DNA of 64,000 nucleotides from Rutidosis leptorrhynchoides (GCF_046630445.1 NC_092333.1:338695001-338759000), one strand, 5' to 3'; numbered from the stretch's first letter, positions 22,351 through 35,525 are shown. The notes: generated by a model not told the origin, from the letters alone. A program made the numbers and translations.

Positions 22351-24040
22351 TGTGACAACTCGGAAATTTCCAACCAAATTTAAACTTTAATCTTTATATG
22401 TTTCCGACACGATAAGCAATATTTGTTAAGTTAAATTGTAAGAATTTTAAACTATGTTCATACATTCATTCAACCTCGACCAAGTTCCGACGATTCACGA
22501 ACCATTAAACGAATATGATTATATATGTATATGTGTATATATATTATAACTTGAAACATAAACAAAATATTAGATTAAATACTTTATATGATTGTATCTG
22601 TTTCAAAATGTTTATCAATGGAATTAGAAGATAAGATCAAATGATTGAATTATCAGATATATTGAATTATGATTACAAGTCTCTGTTGAAAGGCCCACGT
22701 TGATTTGAGAAATCTTTCCATTTTAACAATATTCGGAAAATGGTAAAGTGATTTATAAATAAGAACAAATTGTCAATCATTGAGAACTAGACAAAGGATA
22801 GTGGAAGATTGAATCTCATAAAGACTCGATTGATCTATTTAGTTTCAAACGTACAAAAACGTTTTCAGTTTAAAAAGAACTTTATTATTAAAACGTATAT
22901 AACTTTTATAAATATCTAGAACCACTTTTGACAACTCATTACTTAACTAGTATGATAAAGATAACGATATTTATATTTTATTTTATTAAATATATATAAC
23001 GATTTAAATTAATATTATATATATTTATACGCGCATTATACGTACATAGTTTTATACTTTTACTATACTTAAACTTTACCTTTACTTTATTTTTACTTTA
23101 CTTTAACTTTAATAATTCACTTTAATAATTCATACTTTAATAATTCACTTTAATAATTCATACTTTAATAATTCACTTTAATAATTCATACTTTAATAAT
23201 TCACTTTAATAATTCATACTTTAATCATTCACTTTAATAATTCATACTTTAATAATTCACTTTAATAATTCAAAATCTATTATAAATAGAATTCAATGGG
23301 TTTCATTATTTCATAGAAACTTGAAAATATTTTTCTCTAAACTCTCTCAATCGATTTACATATATATATTTACTCCGTATTATTTCAAGATATTATTAGT
23401 ATACATTAAATATTACGACGGAGTGCTATCCGAGTGATTTCGAAATTGTTTTTCGAGTAGGATAGGATTAAGGAAATTATGGGTTATAGCTATGGAGGTG
23501 ATTGAGTATGGTTCATGGGTATGCTCGTGAGGTCAATATAGTGTTTATCATTTTCGTTGCGTCTACGTACCTTTCCTTCAATATTGAATCTCAATATTGA
23601 TACGTGAGTACTCATAATTTAACTTTTACATACTAATAGTGTATCCTTGACTAGTGCTCGAGTATTTAGGATTATGCATGTTTGTACTTTTGATATTGCC
23701 CTTAGACAGGTTAGGTTGAATCTTGAATTAGTTACACTTGCGGTTGAGATAAGGTATAAGATATGCATGTCCTTGGAAAGCTAGCGAAAAATTAAGAACT
23801 TTTCCTTTAGATATCGAATGGTTTCGATGAACGGATTAGAAGTTATAATCAATTGAATTTTCGATATTTTTATTAAAAATGATTATTATTATTATCGTCG
23901 TTCTAGTTTTATCTTATTATTATCATTATTATTATCTTTATCAATAAAAGGGATTTATCATTAAAAATTGTTATTTTTTTTATTATTACTATCGTTATTA
24001 TCGTTAAAGTTATAATTAGTATTATTATTATTATTATCCA

Positions 24041-24075
<35 letters not shown>

Positions 24076-25309
24076 CATTATTAATATGTATATCATTATT
24101 TAAAAATAGTTATTGTTATTGTTATTATTATTATTACTATATTATCATTAAGATAATTATTAGTATTATCATTAATAATGTTATGGTAACTATCATTATT
24201 AATATTTGTGTAATTAAAACAAATATTTGTAACACCTAATTATTTTGATTACTATTTTTATCATTATTATGAATACGATATAAAAGACGATTAAAAGCTA
24301 TTAAATGAAACGATTAGGAAATAATGAGTAAGAGTATCATGATGAAATTAAAATATTATAAGATATTAATTTAGATAAAATTATCGTTCTTATTATTTGT
24401 ATCATTACTATTATTATTAAAAGTATCGTTAGTATTAAAACTATCATTTTAACAAAAATTATCATTTTAATAGAAATGTCATTGTTACTATAAAATATCA
24501 TTATTATTATTATTATTTTAAATAGAATTATTATTTTAAAGATAATATTAAAAATTATCGTAAATATTAAAGTTATCATAATTAGAATTATTGTTTTATC
24601 ATAATGTCATCTTAGTAATTATAAATATTGATATTTTTATAATAATAATTATTATTATAAAATAATACAACTTTTACTTACTATCATTATAGATATTATT
24701 TTATCAAATAAATATGTGATACAAATATATTTTACTACGTGTAATAACTTACTTTAATAATACCTATCATATTATCTTTATGATATTAAATGAACCCTAT
24801 AAATTTTATTACTTAATATATATATAAGTATATTTTATTATATAAATTTAATATAAAATTTTATTTATTAATAAATAAATTATATTATTTACTCTAATAA
24901 ATCTTTTAAAAATATTTAAAAATATAAAACGATGATATTTAAACTATATATTAATCATGTATAGATTTTTGGAAATTATTTTGAGTCAAATTTACTTTTG
25001 TTGACTTTTGCATATTAGTCTCGAGCATTAGGATTGTGGTACACTATGACTTGACCTAATTTGTTAGACAAATATTGACCAACACATAATTATATATAAT
25101 TAATTTAGGTTCGTGAATCCGAGGCCAACCTTGCACTTGTTCAATGACGTTATATGTATTTTTACTACGAAATACAGTATGGTGAGTTTCATTTGCAATT
25201 TTTACTCTTTACGTTTTTGGGCTGAGAATACATGCGAAACTTTTATAACTGTTTTACGAAATAGACACAAGTAATTGAAACTACACTCTATGGTTGAATG
25301 ATCGAAATC
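22351..25309 (+). repeat. 5' LTR, 3'-truncated by a deletion
   Basis: Starts TGTGACAACTCGG. Closely matches 30126-33022, then at 25309/25310 jumps to leader sequence homologous to 12060-11960 (minus strand). U5 and the primer site are gone. A difference around 22930-23035 is a roughly 100-base indel against the right LTR. Confidence 0.85.
23100..23272. repeat. 28-bp tandem repeat in the left LTR
   Basis: About six copies of a unit with ACTTTAATAATTCAT alternating with ACTTTAATAATTCACT. The same array is in the other LTR. Confidence 0.9.
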
Positions 25310-25420
25310 AAAAATTCATATCTTAGCATATCTGCTAAATCATATCTTATCGTATCTGTTACTTTAAACTTTGCCTGACATATCCCGCAAAAGTCCTCCG
25401 TAATCTACGAAATCTTTTGA

Positions 25421-25428
25421 TCTATATA

Positions 25429-25479
<51 letters not shown>
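25421..25479. repeat. (TA)n microsatellite in the leader
   Basis: TA-rich tract followed by about 24 pure TA units, 78 bases before the gag-like ORF. Confidence 0.95.
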
Positions 25480-25481
<2 letters not shown>

Positions 25482-25556
25482 TATGTAATTAGAATACCAT
25501 CCGTTAGCTGAAATCATTTCATATCGAAAAAAAAATCCTTTATCCAATCGTACGAA

Positions 25557-26120
25557 ATGGAATTCGTCATCAGTTCAAGTCACTCAGATTCCGAAATGGA
25601 ATCCCATTCAAGCTCCGAAAGCAGTGTGACCGGAATAGATCAACCAATCAGTCATCACCTATTCTGGATGAATTGGGGATGGGTTCGTAGCCTCCTCAAT
25701 CATTGGAGACAAGAAGAAGGTGATCCCTTCCATCCACCACATTGCCCTCTTGACGAAGAACCTGAAGCACTTACAGGCGAATCTGTCCGAAACACCATTT
25801 TCTCGCTCATTTCCAGAGTATCTCGTCACGATTATATATTACATCAAATTTTAGATTTTATTTATCCGCTCGTCTGAACCGACAATCACCCCGGTGTAAT
25901 AGAAGAAGTCAACGAGCTTCGCGCTCGGGTAGTGGCTTTGGAGAATATGGTGCAGAGATTACAAACACCAGCAGCAGCATCAGCATCAGCAGCATAACCA
26001 GTACCACCATCATCAACGCCAACAGTACCATTACCACCTCCAACCATAACTGCGTCGTAAACATCAACTTCACAATCTGTCCCACGAGCATCAACGTCAT
26101 ACGCACCATAGATACCAAGG
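25557..26120 (+). pseudogene. gag-like ORF of the plus-strand large LTR element
   Basis: Open from ATG 25557 to a stop at 25875-25877 (106 codons); the same frame reopens with a heptad-like stretch (ELRARVVALENM) and an Ala-rich run to a stop near 25996. The motif WMNWGWVRS is shared with the minus-strand sister (11856-11284). A Ser-rich N terminus, a WGWVR block, a conserved AxTGExxRNT block and a coiled-coil-like tail suggest a gag N-terminal domain. No zinc knuckle was seen. The shared core in two separated copies suggests it was once translated. No named domain is recognised. Confidence 0.5.
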
Positions 26121-28001
26121 AGTACCAACAACAATAACTGACGAAGTATTAATTCATAACTTCATTGGAGAAACATTTCGCGGCGATTATGTAATCTCTA
26201 AAGTCTTAGAGATTATCTAATCTAGCCCCAACCATAAATCAGTTAAGCGAACCAAAATGATAGAAGGAAGAGTAGAAACCCTGAAAAAAATGGTGTGTGA
26301 TTAACAAGCTAAACTTGCTTTACCAACAGCATCAACAGTACCGTCAGCGTTACCAGCATCTTCAGTACAGTCAACATCCGAATCAACAACACCGATAACA
26401 TCACAAACTCCGTCAGTTCAAGAATCACTGTGGACATCATTACGAATCAATAACGTGTATATTGTATCAACGAGTTATGAAGAATTAACTCATTCCCTCT
26501 GAAGAAATTATATGTATATTATATATATAAATATATTTTGAAATAAATCTTTCCGTGCTAAGCTATTGTGTGTGAATCTTAACTACTCGGTTAATTCATA
26601 TTACAAATATGCAATAATGTACGTCCTTCGGCTGCAACTTAACCAGCGTTAACTACAATCTCTGTCGCAATTCAACAAATTCCAATTCATAATAAATCAA
26701 GTATATATTTGATTTTACACTTTCATCATCGATGTACCCGAAACTTTTCAGATAACATCATTCGTACTTTGCGAAATTCACAAGAATTCCACGAACCGAA
26801 CATCATACATCAACAAATAACGAAGTATTGATTCATAATTTCAATGTCATTAAAGAAATACTGCGTAAAAGTTATGTACTTTTTAAAGCCTTTAGGGATT
26901 ATTCAATTCTAGTTTCAACCGTAAATCAAATGAGTTTAATTTAACATTAACTCATTAAATCTATGTTACATCTGAAGAAAATATACATATATATATATAT
27001 TTTCATAAAGACTGTAATAAAATTCTTTTGTACAAAATATTAATTGTGAAATTTTTTTTACGGGTAGGTAATACCCGAGAGATATATAAATTCACAATTA
27101 ATATATTACATTCTTCGAATCTGATTCAGCAAATCATCCATTATACTCCCTACTTTCACAACAATATACATTCTTTTATAGAAATCAAAACAACCATACT
27201 CATTCAAAATTTAATTACATATTCTGATTTTGAAATCTCAAAATTCAACTTGAGATATGACCAAAATCATCACTCTTAAATCCTTACATCTTTTACAAGC
27301 TATATTTTGACTTCAAAACTGTGTTAGAACATCAAATGTATGTTAACGATTACAATCTGTGTTCAAACCCTTCGAAAATTTCTGAAGACACTTCGAATGA
27401 TGAGCAATCGAGATGATGATCCAACCACATGTTACCCACAGTTATGTACCCGAAAAACTCTTGAAACCAAAGTAAAAGTTTAAACAACGTATCCGCATCA
27501 GATTCTTTGGCATTTATTAGCAAAAATAACTTTGCGACTCCTATTCAAAGTAGCCAGTTTTGTCACAGCTCCAGCAAGTCAACTTCGACTTTTCAGTCAG
27601 ACTAACCTTATTATAACCTTGAGATATACACCATCGTTACGAGGGAACCTTTAACATTCCACCACATTATTAGCAGATGTACCAACAACTTCATTACCCT
27701 TTGACTTTAGCCTCTCCAAAAAGTCATTATAATTATTCATTGAAACCCCATCATTTACTCATTCGCATCTTGTAATGAGAATTTCCATACGAATCATTGG
27801 GAATTAGCAATCAGTATTTTGAAATCTCGCAGCATGTCTACGCCAACAGTTATATGTGTATATATAACGTCTATCTTCTGGACTCAATTTGAATGTGAAG
27901 TTTCTGGAAAACACCCTGAACTACGAATTGGTTCTCCTAAAATGGAAAAAATGCTTATGAAGCAGCAAAAACTATAAACGAATTTAAACGGTAAAAGCTG
28001 G

Positions 28002-28217
28002 ATGATAATGATGAAGTGTGCTGGCAAAGCGCAGAAAAAGAGAAGTTTCGGAACTGGAAAACGGATTGAGCAAAGTAGGAAGGAGGCTGTGGACAAATTA
28101 CAAAGACTGAACCTAAGTTCAAAGGATCCAAATGATTCAGTACCTGCTGAAGTCATTAATGAATACCTTGCTCCTGACTCTAAACCCCTACGGACAATAT
28201 TCTTCATCATCCTCTGA
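28002..28217 (+). CDS. Short ORF of unknown function
   Basis: 71 codons from 28002. The first half is Lys/Arg-rich (KAQKKRSFGTGKRIE), the second acidic. The composition looks coding-like (RKEAVDKLQRLNL), but nothing is recognised and an LTR element's noncoding region is a poor context. It could be a remnant of gag or a captured exon, or chance. Confidence 0.2.
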   Translation: MIMMKCAGKAQKKRSFGTGKRIEQSRKEAVDKLQRLNLSSKDPNDSVPAEVINEYLAPDSKPLRTIFFIIL

Positions 28218-29155
28218 TATTAGAAATTCTAAAATATCATCATATCTTTCATTATAAATATCCTCCATATTTCTGAAGATATTTTCTTAATTTTTCTTAT
28301 TTGAAATCATTTACCTCTTCGCGCTATCTGTATTACATCATAAAAGAAACTATTTTAGTTTCTAAATTCTGAAACATTCAAGTTTAAAATAGGAATATTT
28401 TGAAGTAATGTTGGGAACTGAAGCATGAATTAGTATAATATAATGACACTTGATCAATGTGATTATATTACAGTAAGTCATGCTGAGTTTCTAAATGGAA
28501 CGTGATGATTCACAGATCATAACATCATCATGTGCCATGTTATATGACTCTTGTATTCTATTTAACCTCTAAAATATCAAGAAAATATTTCTTGATGATT
28601 CGGCCTTTTCCAAGGTATTCTGGTAATTTGACAAGTCAAGATCATGCCATCACAATTTCCTTCCTAGAACATTAACAATGTTCATTCCGAAATTCATATA
28701 TGTGAATTCTGGACCATTACAAGCGGTGCTTAATCGCAAGAAGAACAAACGAAAGGACAAAACTCCGAAATAGAAATTGGGGTATAAATTGCAGCAACTA
28801 AAAGAGAGCATTAACTGTGAATGATAATGATTATAGAAGACAGAAGCAGAGACTTTGAAATATAAGGGAACATATAAATCCCAACGACAAACCAGAAATT
28901 ATAAACCATATATATCGATGCATATAGCAATATAAAGACACGGGAGAACTAGAAACACTATAAACCCAAGAGTATAGTAGAAGTAAATAGATTCTTCCGG
29001 TGGTAGATGAAAAAGAAGAATGACCGATATGAAAGTTAGAAGTATATCGAGAATCAGAACTGGATGGAGCATATTGATGAATACTTTAAAATATGAGTTG
29101 AGGGGGAAAGAATAGAAGGTGATGAAACATGACTAGGAACTTAGAAATCAACAGA

Positions 29156-29728
29156 TTTAACTCACACAATGGCGGAATAAGTGAATCAAACCCTCTAGTG
29201 AATAGGTTAAGTTTTTTTTGATTAATTTAGTCAAACCACAACTAAATCAAGTGTGATTAGATCAACACCTAGAGCTATTATTCACCACCTGGGTGATTTG
29301 GACTGAGAGAGAATCGGAGGAGCTCACTAGATCTGAGTGTGTGTAATAAATGAGAGGCTTAACCTAAAATGAAGAACTTAAGACTTTATAAACCCCTGCT
29401 GTTGACTCACCCATATGATTCATTCATCACACGTACGAGTTAGCTTCATCAGTCATACGAGTGATCACTCACTCGTGTCTTCTCATTTAGGTTGTAATTG
29501 TGACTTAGCTCAGCATCAACCGTGCGTATGAGCCTGTCAGCTGTACTAGTGAGGCTTCACTCGTACATCTGACTAAGTCTAACATAGTCAAACATCTAAA
29601 TCTCGTTCCTGCAGTTCCTGTAACCACATACAAACACGGATAGGATAATAACGAGCAATCATGGTGGCCTGTAAACTGTTGTACCTGCAATGGATGTGGG
29701 TAGATGTCTAGAGACTTGCATAAAATGC
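29156..29728 (-). repeat. Unidentified 573-bp insertion flanked by ATCAACAGA
   Basis: The 9-base ATCAACAGA stands at 29147-29155 and 29729-29737. On the minus strand the segment shows ACGAGTGA and TCACTCGT arms (about 29478-29459), then a TTTATAAAG box near 29383, then a pyrimidine-rich leader, like an LTR promoter. No TG...CA ends or terminal inverted repeats were found. It may be an LTR piece or a non-autonomous DNA element. Confidence 0.3.
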
Positions 29729-30125
29729 ATCAACAGAAGGTGTGAGTTGTAAGGAAACGAAGGAGGTGAATTTATAAGAAAATCTCTGACAGAACAATTA
29801 AAATGGACGATCGCATTTAAAGCAGATCCTAATTCCCTTAATTACCGGAGAGTCAAATCTTATTAAGAAGATTTTCTTCAAATCCCTTGAAATCTGGGAA
29901 TCAATCATATCTACGTCAAATGATAAGATGAATCTACACTTACTCATTTTACTCTTCTATGTTAGCTTCATTCGTACTCTTCATATAAATGGATTGTTTA
30001 TCCAAATTATTCGTTGATGATAAAACTCTAATTTTCAGCCCGTATGCATCATGAAAACATACTTATTATCATTCGCGACCTTTCCACTCAAATTTCGGGA
30101 CGAAATTTCTTTAACGGGTAGGTAC

Positions 30126-31753
30126 TGTGATAACCCGAAAATTTCCAACCAAATTTAAACTTTAATCTTTATATGTTTCCGACACGATAAGCAATATTTG
30201 TTAAGTTAAATTGCAAGAATTTTAAACTATGTTCATACATTCATTCAACCTCGACCAAGTTCCAACGATTCACGAACCATTAAACGAATATGATTATATA
30301 TGTATATGTGTATATATATTATAACTTGAAACGTAAACAAAATATTAGATTAAATACTTTATATGATTGTATCTGTTTCAAAATGTTTATCATTGGAATT
30401 AGAAGATAAGATCAAATGATTGAATTATCAGATATATTGAATTATGATTACAAGTCTCTGTTGAAAGGCCCACGTTGATTTGAGAAATCTTTCCATTTTA
30501 ACAATATTCGGAAAATGGTAAAGTGATTTATAAATAAGAACAAATTGTCAATCATTGAGAACTAGACAAAGGATAGTGGAAGATTGAATCTCATAAAGAC
30601 TCGATTGATCTATTTAGTTTCAAACGTACAAAAACGTTTTTAGTTTAAAAAGAACTTTATTATTAAAACGTATATAACTTTTATAAATATCTAGAACCAC
30701 TTTTGACAACTCATTACTTAACTAGTTTTATACGTACATAGTTTTATACGCGTATTATACGTACATAGTTTTATACGTTTACTATACTTAAACTTTACCT
30801 TTACTTTATTTTTACTTTACTTTAACTTTAATAATTCACTTTAATAATTCATACTTTAATAATTCACTTTAATAATTCATACTTTAATAATTCACTTTAA
30901 TAATTCATACTTTAATAATTCACTTTAATAATTCATACTTTAATCATTCACTTTAATAATTCATACTTTAATAATTCACTTTAATAATTCAAAATCTATT
31001 ATAAATAGAATTCAATGGGTTTCATTATTTCATAGAAACTTGAAAATATTTTTCTCTAAACTCTCTCAATCGATTTACATATATATATTTACTCCGTATT
31101 ATTTTAAGATATTATTAGTATACATAAAATATTACGACGGAGTGCTGTCCGAGTGATTTCGAAATTGTTTTTCGAGTAGAATAGGATTAAGGAAATTATG
31201 GGTTATAGCTATGGAGGTGATTGAGTATGGTTCATGGGTATGCTCGTGAGGTCAATATAGTGTTTATCATTTCCGTTGCGTCTACGTACCTTTCCTTCAA
31301 TATTGAATCTCAATATTGTTACGTGAGTACTCATAATTTAACTTTTACATACTAATAGTGTATCCCTGACTAGTGCTCGAGTATTTAGAATTATGCATGC
31401 TTGTACTTTTGATATTGCCCTTAGACTGGTTAGGTTGAATCTTGAATTAGTTACACTTGCGGTTGAGATAAGGTATAAGATATGCATGTCCTTGGAAAGC
31501 TAGCGAAAAATTAAGAACTTTTCCTTTAGATATCGAATGGTTTCGATGAACGGATTAGAAGTTATAATCAATTGAATTTTCGATATTTTTATTAAAAATG
31601 ATTATTATTATCGTCGTTCTAGTTTTATCTTATTATTATCATTATTATTATCTTTATCAATAAAAGGGATTTATCATTAAAAAAAAAAAATTTTATTATT
31701 ACTATCGTTATTATCGTTAAAGTTATAATTAGTATTATTATTATTATTATCCA

Positions 31754-31790
<37 letters not shown>

Positions 31791-33712
31791 TCATTATTAA
31801 TATGTATATCATTATTTAAAAATAGTTATTGTTATTGTTATTATTATTATTACTATATTATCATTAAGATAATTATTAGTATTATCATTAATAATGTTAT
31901 AGTAACTATCATTATTAATATTTGTGTAATTAAAACAAATATTTGTAACACCTAATTATTTTGATTACTATTATTATCATTATTATGAACACGATATAAA
32001 AGACGATTAAAAGCTATTAAATGAAATGATTAGGAAATAATGAGTAAGAGTATCATGATGAAATTAAAATATTATAAGATATTAATTTAGATAAAATTAT
32101 CGTTCTTATTATTTTTATCATTACTATTATTATTAAAAGTTTCGTTAGTATTAAAACTATCATTTTAACAAAAATTATCATTTTAATAGAAATGTCATTG
32201 TTACTATAAAATATCATTATTATTATTATTTTAAATAGAATTATTATTTTAAAGATAATATTAAAAATTATCGTAAATATTAAAGTTATCATAATTAGAA
32301 TTGTCGTTTTATCATAATGTCATCTTAGTAATTATAAATATTAATATTTTTATAATAATAATTATTATTATAAAATAATACAACTTTTACTTACTATCAT
32401 TATAGATATTATTTTATCAAATAAATATATGATACAAACATATTTTACTACGTGTAATAACTTACTTTAATAATACCTATCATATTATCTTTATGATATT
32501 AAATGAACCCTATAAATTTTATTACTTAATATATATAAAAGTATATTTTATTATGTAAATTTAATATAAAATTTTATTTATTAATAAATAAACTATATTA
32601 TTTACTCTAATAAATCTTTTAAAAATATTTAAAAATATAAAACGACGATATTTAAACTATATATTAATCATGTATAGATTTTTGGAAATTATTTTGAGTC
32701 AAATTTACTTTTGTTGACTTTTGCATATTAGTCTCGAGCATTAGGATTGTGGTACACTATGACTTGACCTAATTTGTTAAACAAATATTGACCAACACAT
32801 AATTATATATAATTAATTTAGGTTCGTGAATCCGAGGCCAACCTTGCACTTGTTCAATGATGTTATATGTATTTTTACTACGAAATATAGTATGGTGAGT
32901 TTCATTTGTCCTTTTTACTCTTTACGTTTTTGGGCTGAGAATACATGCGAAACTTTTATAACTGTTTTACGAAATAGACACAAGTAATCGAAACTACACT
33001 CTATGGTTGAATGATCGAAATCGAATATGCCCCTTTTTATTAAGTCTGGTAATCTAAGAATTAGGGAACAGACACCCTAATTGACGCGAATCCTAAAGAT
33101 AGATCTATTGGGCCTAACAAACCCCATCCAAAGTACCGGATGCTTTAGTACTTCGAAATTTATATCATGTCCGAAGGAGGATCCCGGAATGATAGGGGAT
33201 ATTCTTATATGTATCTAGTTAATGTCGGTTACCAGGTGTTCACCATATGAATGATTATTTTTGTCTCTATGCATGGGACGTATATTTATGAGAACTGGAA
33301 ATGAAATTCTTGTGGTCTATTAAAATGATGGAAATAAATGATTATGATAAACTAATGAACTCACCAACCTTTTGGTTGACACTTTAAAGCATGTTTATTC
33401 TCAGGTGTTAAAGAAATCTCCCGCTGTGCATTTGCTCATTTTAAAGATATTACTTGGAGTCTTTCATAGCATATTTCGAAGAACGATGCATTCGAGTCAT
33501 TGAGTTCATCAAAGATTATTATTAAATCAATTTATAGTTTGATAGTGGATATTATGAAATGGTATGCATGCTTGTCAATTTTCGATGTAAAGAAAGTTTG
33601 TCTTTTAAAAACGAATGCAATGTTTGTAAAATGTATCATATAGAGGTCAAATACCTCGCAATGTAATCAACTATTGTGAATCGTTTATAATGTATATGAA
33701 CGGGTCCTTTCA
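30126..33712 (+). repeat. 3' LTR of the plus-strand large LTR element (complete)
   Basis: 3587 bp, TGTGATAACCCG to CGGGTCCTTTCA. It contains the 28-bp tandem array at 30826-30992 and ATT-rich repeats around 31590-31860. Its end matches the LTR ends at 12300 and 57312 read on the other strand. It is the best full-length reference LTR for this family here. Confidence 0.85.
30826..30992. repeat. 28-bp tandem repeat in the right LTR
   Basis: Same array as 23100-23272, similar copy number, including the single variant unit with TTAATCATTC. It therefore predates insertion. Confidence 0.9.
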
Positions 33713-33858
33713 TATGAAAACTCGCGCCGCGACACCGAATCGTCGCGACGCGGCAATAGACATGATAGGCACCAATTTAAAACGCTGACTGTTCATGAAA
33801 CCTTATAATCTCGCGCCGCGGCCATATGTGTCGCGCCACGGCAATGGGCATGACCTCA
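33713..33858 (-). promoter_or_regulatory. Segment X, part 1: CGCG palindrome cluster
   Basis: Perfect CGCGCCGCG at 33723-33731 and 33812-33820, CGCGACGCG at 33744-33752, and a one-base variant at 33832-33840. The 9-mer CGCGCCGCG is also the repeat of the neighbouring Athila LTRs (35101-35129; 41490-41720). Between this and 21274-22350 lies the large LTR element. Confidence 0.5.
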
Positions 33859-33864
33859 AAAACT

Positions 33865-35501
33865 TGATGAGTAAAATCTAGTATATAATTTTTCTCTGGA
33901 AAATGCCGGGTTAAAGATTACTACACACTAACGGGCAGTGTATCCGATCGTGCAATAGTATAAAGTTGGTAATTCCGAAATCGTTCCAAGGACAGTTTAA
34001 ACGTGAGAATTAAGATTGTAACTAATAAAAATAAACTAAATTAATCTAGGAAAACTGAAAGTACGATATAATTGGTTTTTGTGGCTATTTAACGATTAGC
34101 CAAATCAAGGATAGATTAAAAGTAAAAGACAATATTTTTGTGTTTTTAAGTTTATAGAAAATAGATGCAGACTCAACGAAAAATTAAGATAATTGAATTC
34201 AATAGATAAAAGAATGTTCGCCTAGATTTCCTATTTGTATTGTCGGATGATTTGTTATTAAGCACAAGTTCTATTTATCAATGCATGCAACTACAGAGTC
34301 GGTTTACCCAGAGTTCTCTTTTAGCAAACACGTCAAACTAGGATTTATTGGCTTAGGGTTCCCTTTCACCAAAGACCTCTTTCGTTTGTGACTTAGTAAT
34401 TAACTAATTATAAGATTAAGATTCAATTGGTTACGCGTTCGCTCCACACAATTCACCCCTATTTTGTTCAATCTATGTTACCCGGTTTACCCCTTGGTCA
34501 AATAAGCACCCAATTGGTTAAGACAAATCAATTGGAAATTAGTTCTCTAAATTGAAACAGGGTTCTCTTTGTTCAAACAAGATCACTAATCAAGCCTAGT
34601 AACAATAATCAACTCCTATAAGAATGGTTCTCAATCAAAACTCATAATTATCATGCATTAATCAAATTAAACGTTAAAGTATCATCCAAACACATACGAA
34701 TATTCAATCTAGACAAACATTAAAGAACTTAGCCAATAACCATGGCTAAAATCAAAATAACAAATAAACAATTAAAAGTATTCATTATGATGATCAGAAT
34801 TAAACCTAATGAAAATTGTGTTCTTGAATGATGAACGGATCGAGACGCGTTTCCCGAATGATTGAGGCGTTAGAATGATCTTGGGATTCCCCAAAAATCA
34901 CCCTTTTTCATCAAAAAGCTGCTGGAATTCGTCTGGATGTAAGAATGAATAATTAGGGTATTTTTCGGGCTTAAATACCCTCAGAAAATCGTCTGGGCCG
35001 ACCTACTGCCGCGCCGCAACCCCAATTCGTCGTGCCGCGACATTTAACTTGAACTAAGACCTTCTTAAATCCTTTCCTGATATTGAAAATAAGCCATTGC
35101 CGCGCCGCGACTTAAATCCTCGCGCCGCGGCCCAACACTGATTTTGAACCCTTCTTTAGCCCCTTGACTGATATTGAATGCTGTTCAATACCGCGCCGCG
35201 ACCCAAGTCTCCGCGCCACGGCTAACCGTGTATCTTGATTCAATCATTTATCTTTGCACTCTTTCAACAGTTTTACTAACTCAAAACCAAAATACCCGAT
35301 ATGTACTTAACGTTTTAAACCTCGGTGCATCAATCAATTAACAAAATGCCTCAAAAACTCCAAAGAATGCAACTCTTCTATATTTAGCTCTTCAAACTCG
35401 GATATTCTCAATATCATCAAAATAAACACCAAATCGTATCCGAACGGACTAAAATGTGATCGATATCGTTAAGGAAAACGTGTATAAAATATGCGATATC
35501 A
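33865..35501 (-). repeat. 3' LTR of the minus-strand Athila element
   Basis: TGATGAG...GATATCA in plus-strand reading. On the minus strand the order is U3, CGCGCCGCG repeats (35200-35010), a TATTTAA box (34977-34971), then R-U5. The upstream CAAAAACT (33857-33864) is shared with the leader next to the other LTR. Confidence 0.92.
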
Positions 35502-35525
35502 AACCACTCCGCACTAGAGTTTTGC
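35502..35525 (-). other. Polypurine tract of the minus-strand Athila element
   Basis: On the minus strand AGTGCGGAGTGGTT directly precedes TGATATC, with GGACAAGCAAAACTC just upstream. Same design as 8491-8524. Confidence 0.75.

Larger units (their letters stand above)
26121..30125 (+). other. Noncoding internal region of the large LTR element
   Basis: About 4 kb without any pol motif. It has a partial internal duplication (about 26180-26240 resembles 26870-26930) and a GGGTAGGTAATACCC inverted motif (27062-27076) that resembles the pre-LTR ACGGGTAGGTAC at 30114-30125. It also holds a short ORF and a 573-bp insertion (separate entries). Confidence 0.6.
22351..33712 (+). mobile_element. Large non-autonomous LTR element (plus strand) inserted in segment X
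   Basis: Two direct repeats (22351-25309 and 30126-33712) enclose 4.8 kb with a gag-like ORF and no RT, RNase H or integrase. The flanks TTTGA (22346-22350) and TATGA (33713-33717) match at four of five bases, a plausible decayed target duplication. The right LTR is preceded by ACGGGTAGGTAC, the polypurine region of this family. The left LTR lacks its last 690 bp and the primer-binding site. Tekay-like assignment is inference. Confidence 0.8.

Noticed and set aside
23100-23272. CRISPR-like regular repeat array
   Set aside because: 28-bp AT-rich tandem units without unique spacers, in a eukaryotic LTR.
27884-28210. 108-codon minus-strand frame in the large LTR element
   Set aside because: Hydrophobic low-information composition; the opposite strand looks at least as coding-like and neither is supported.
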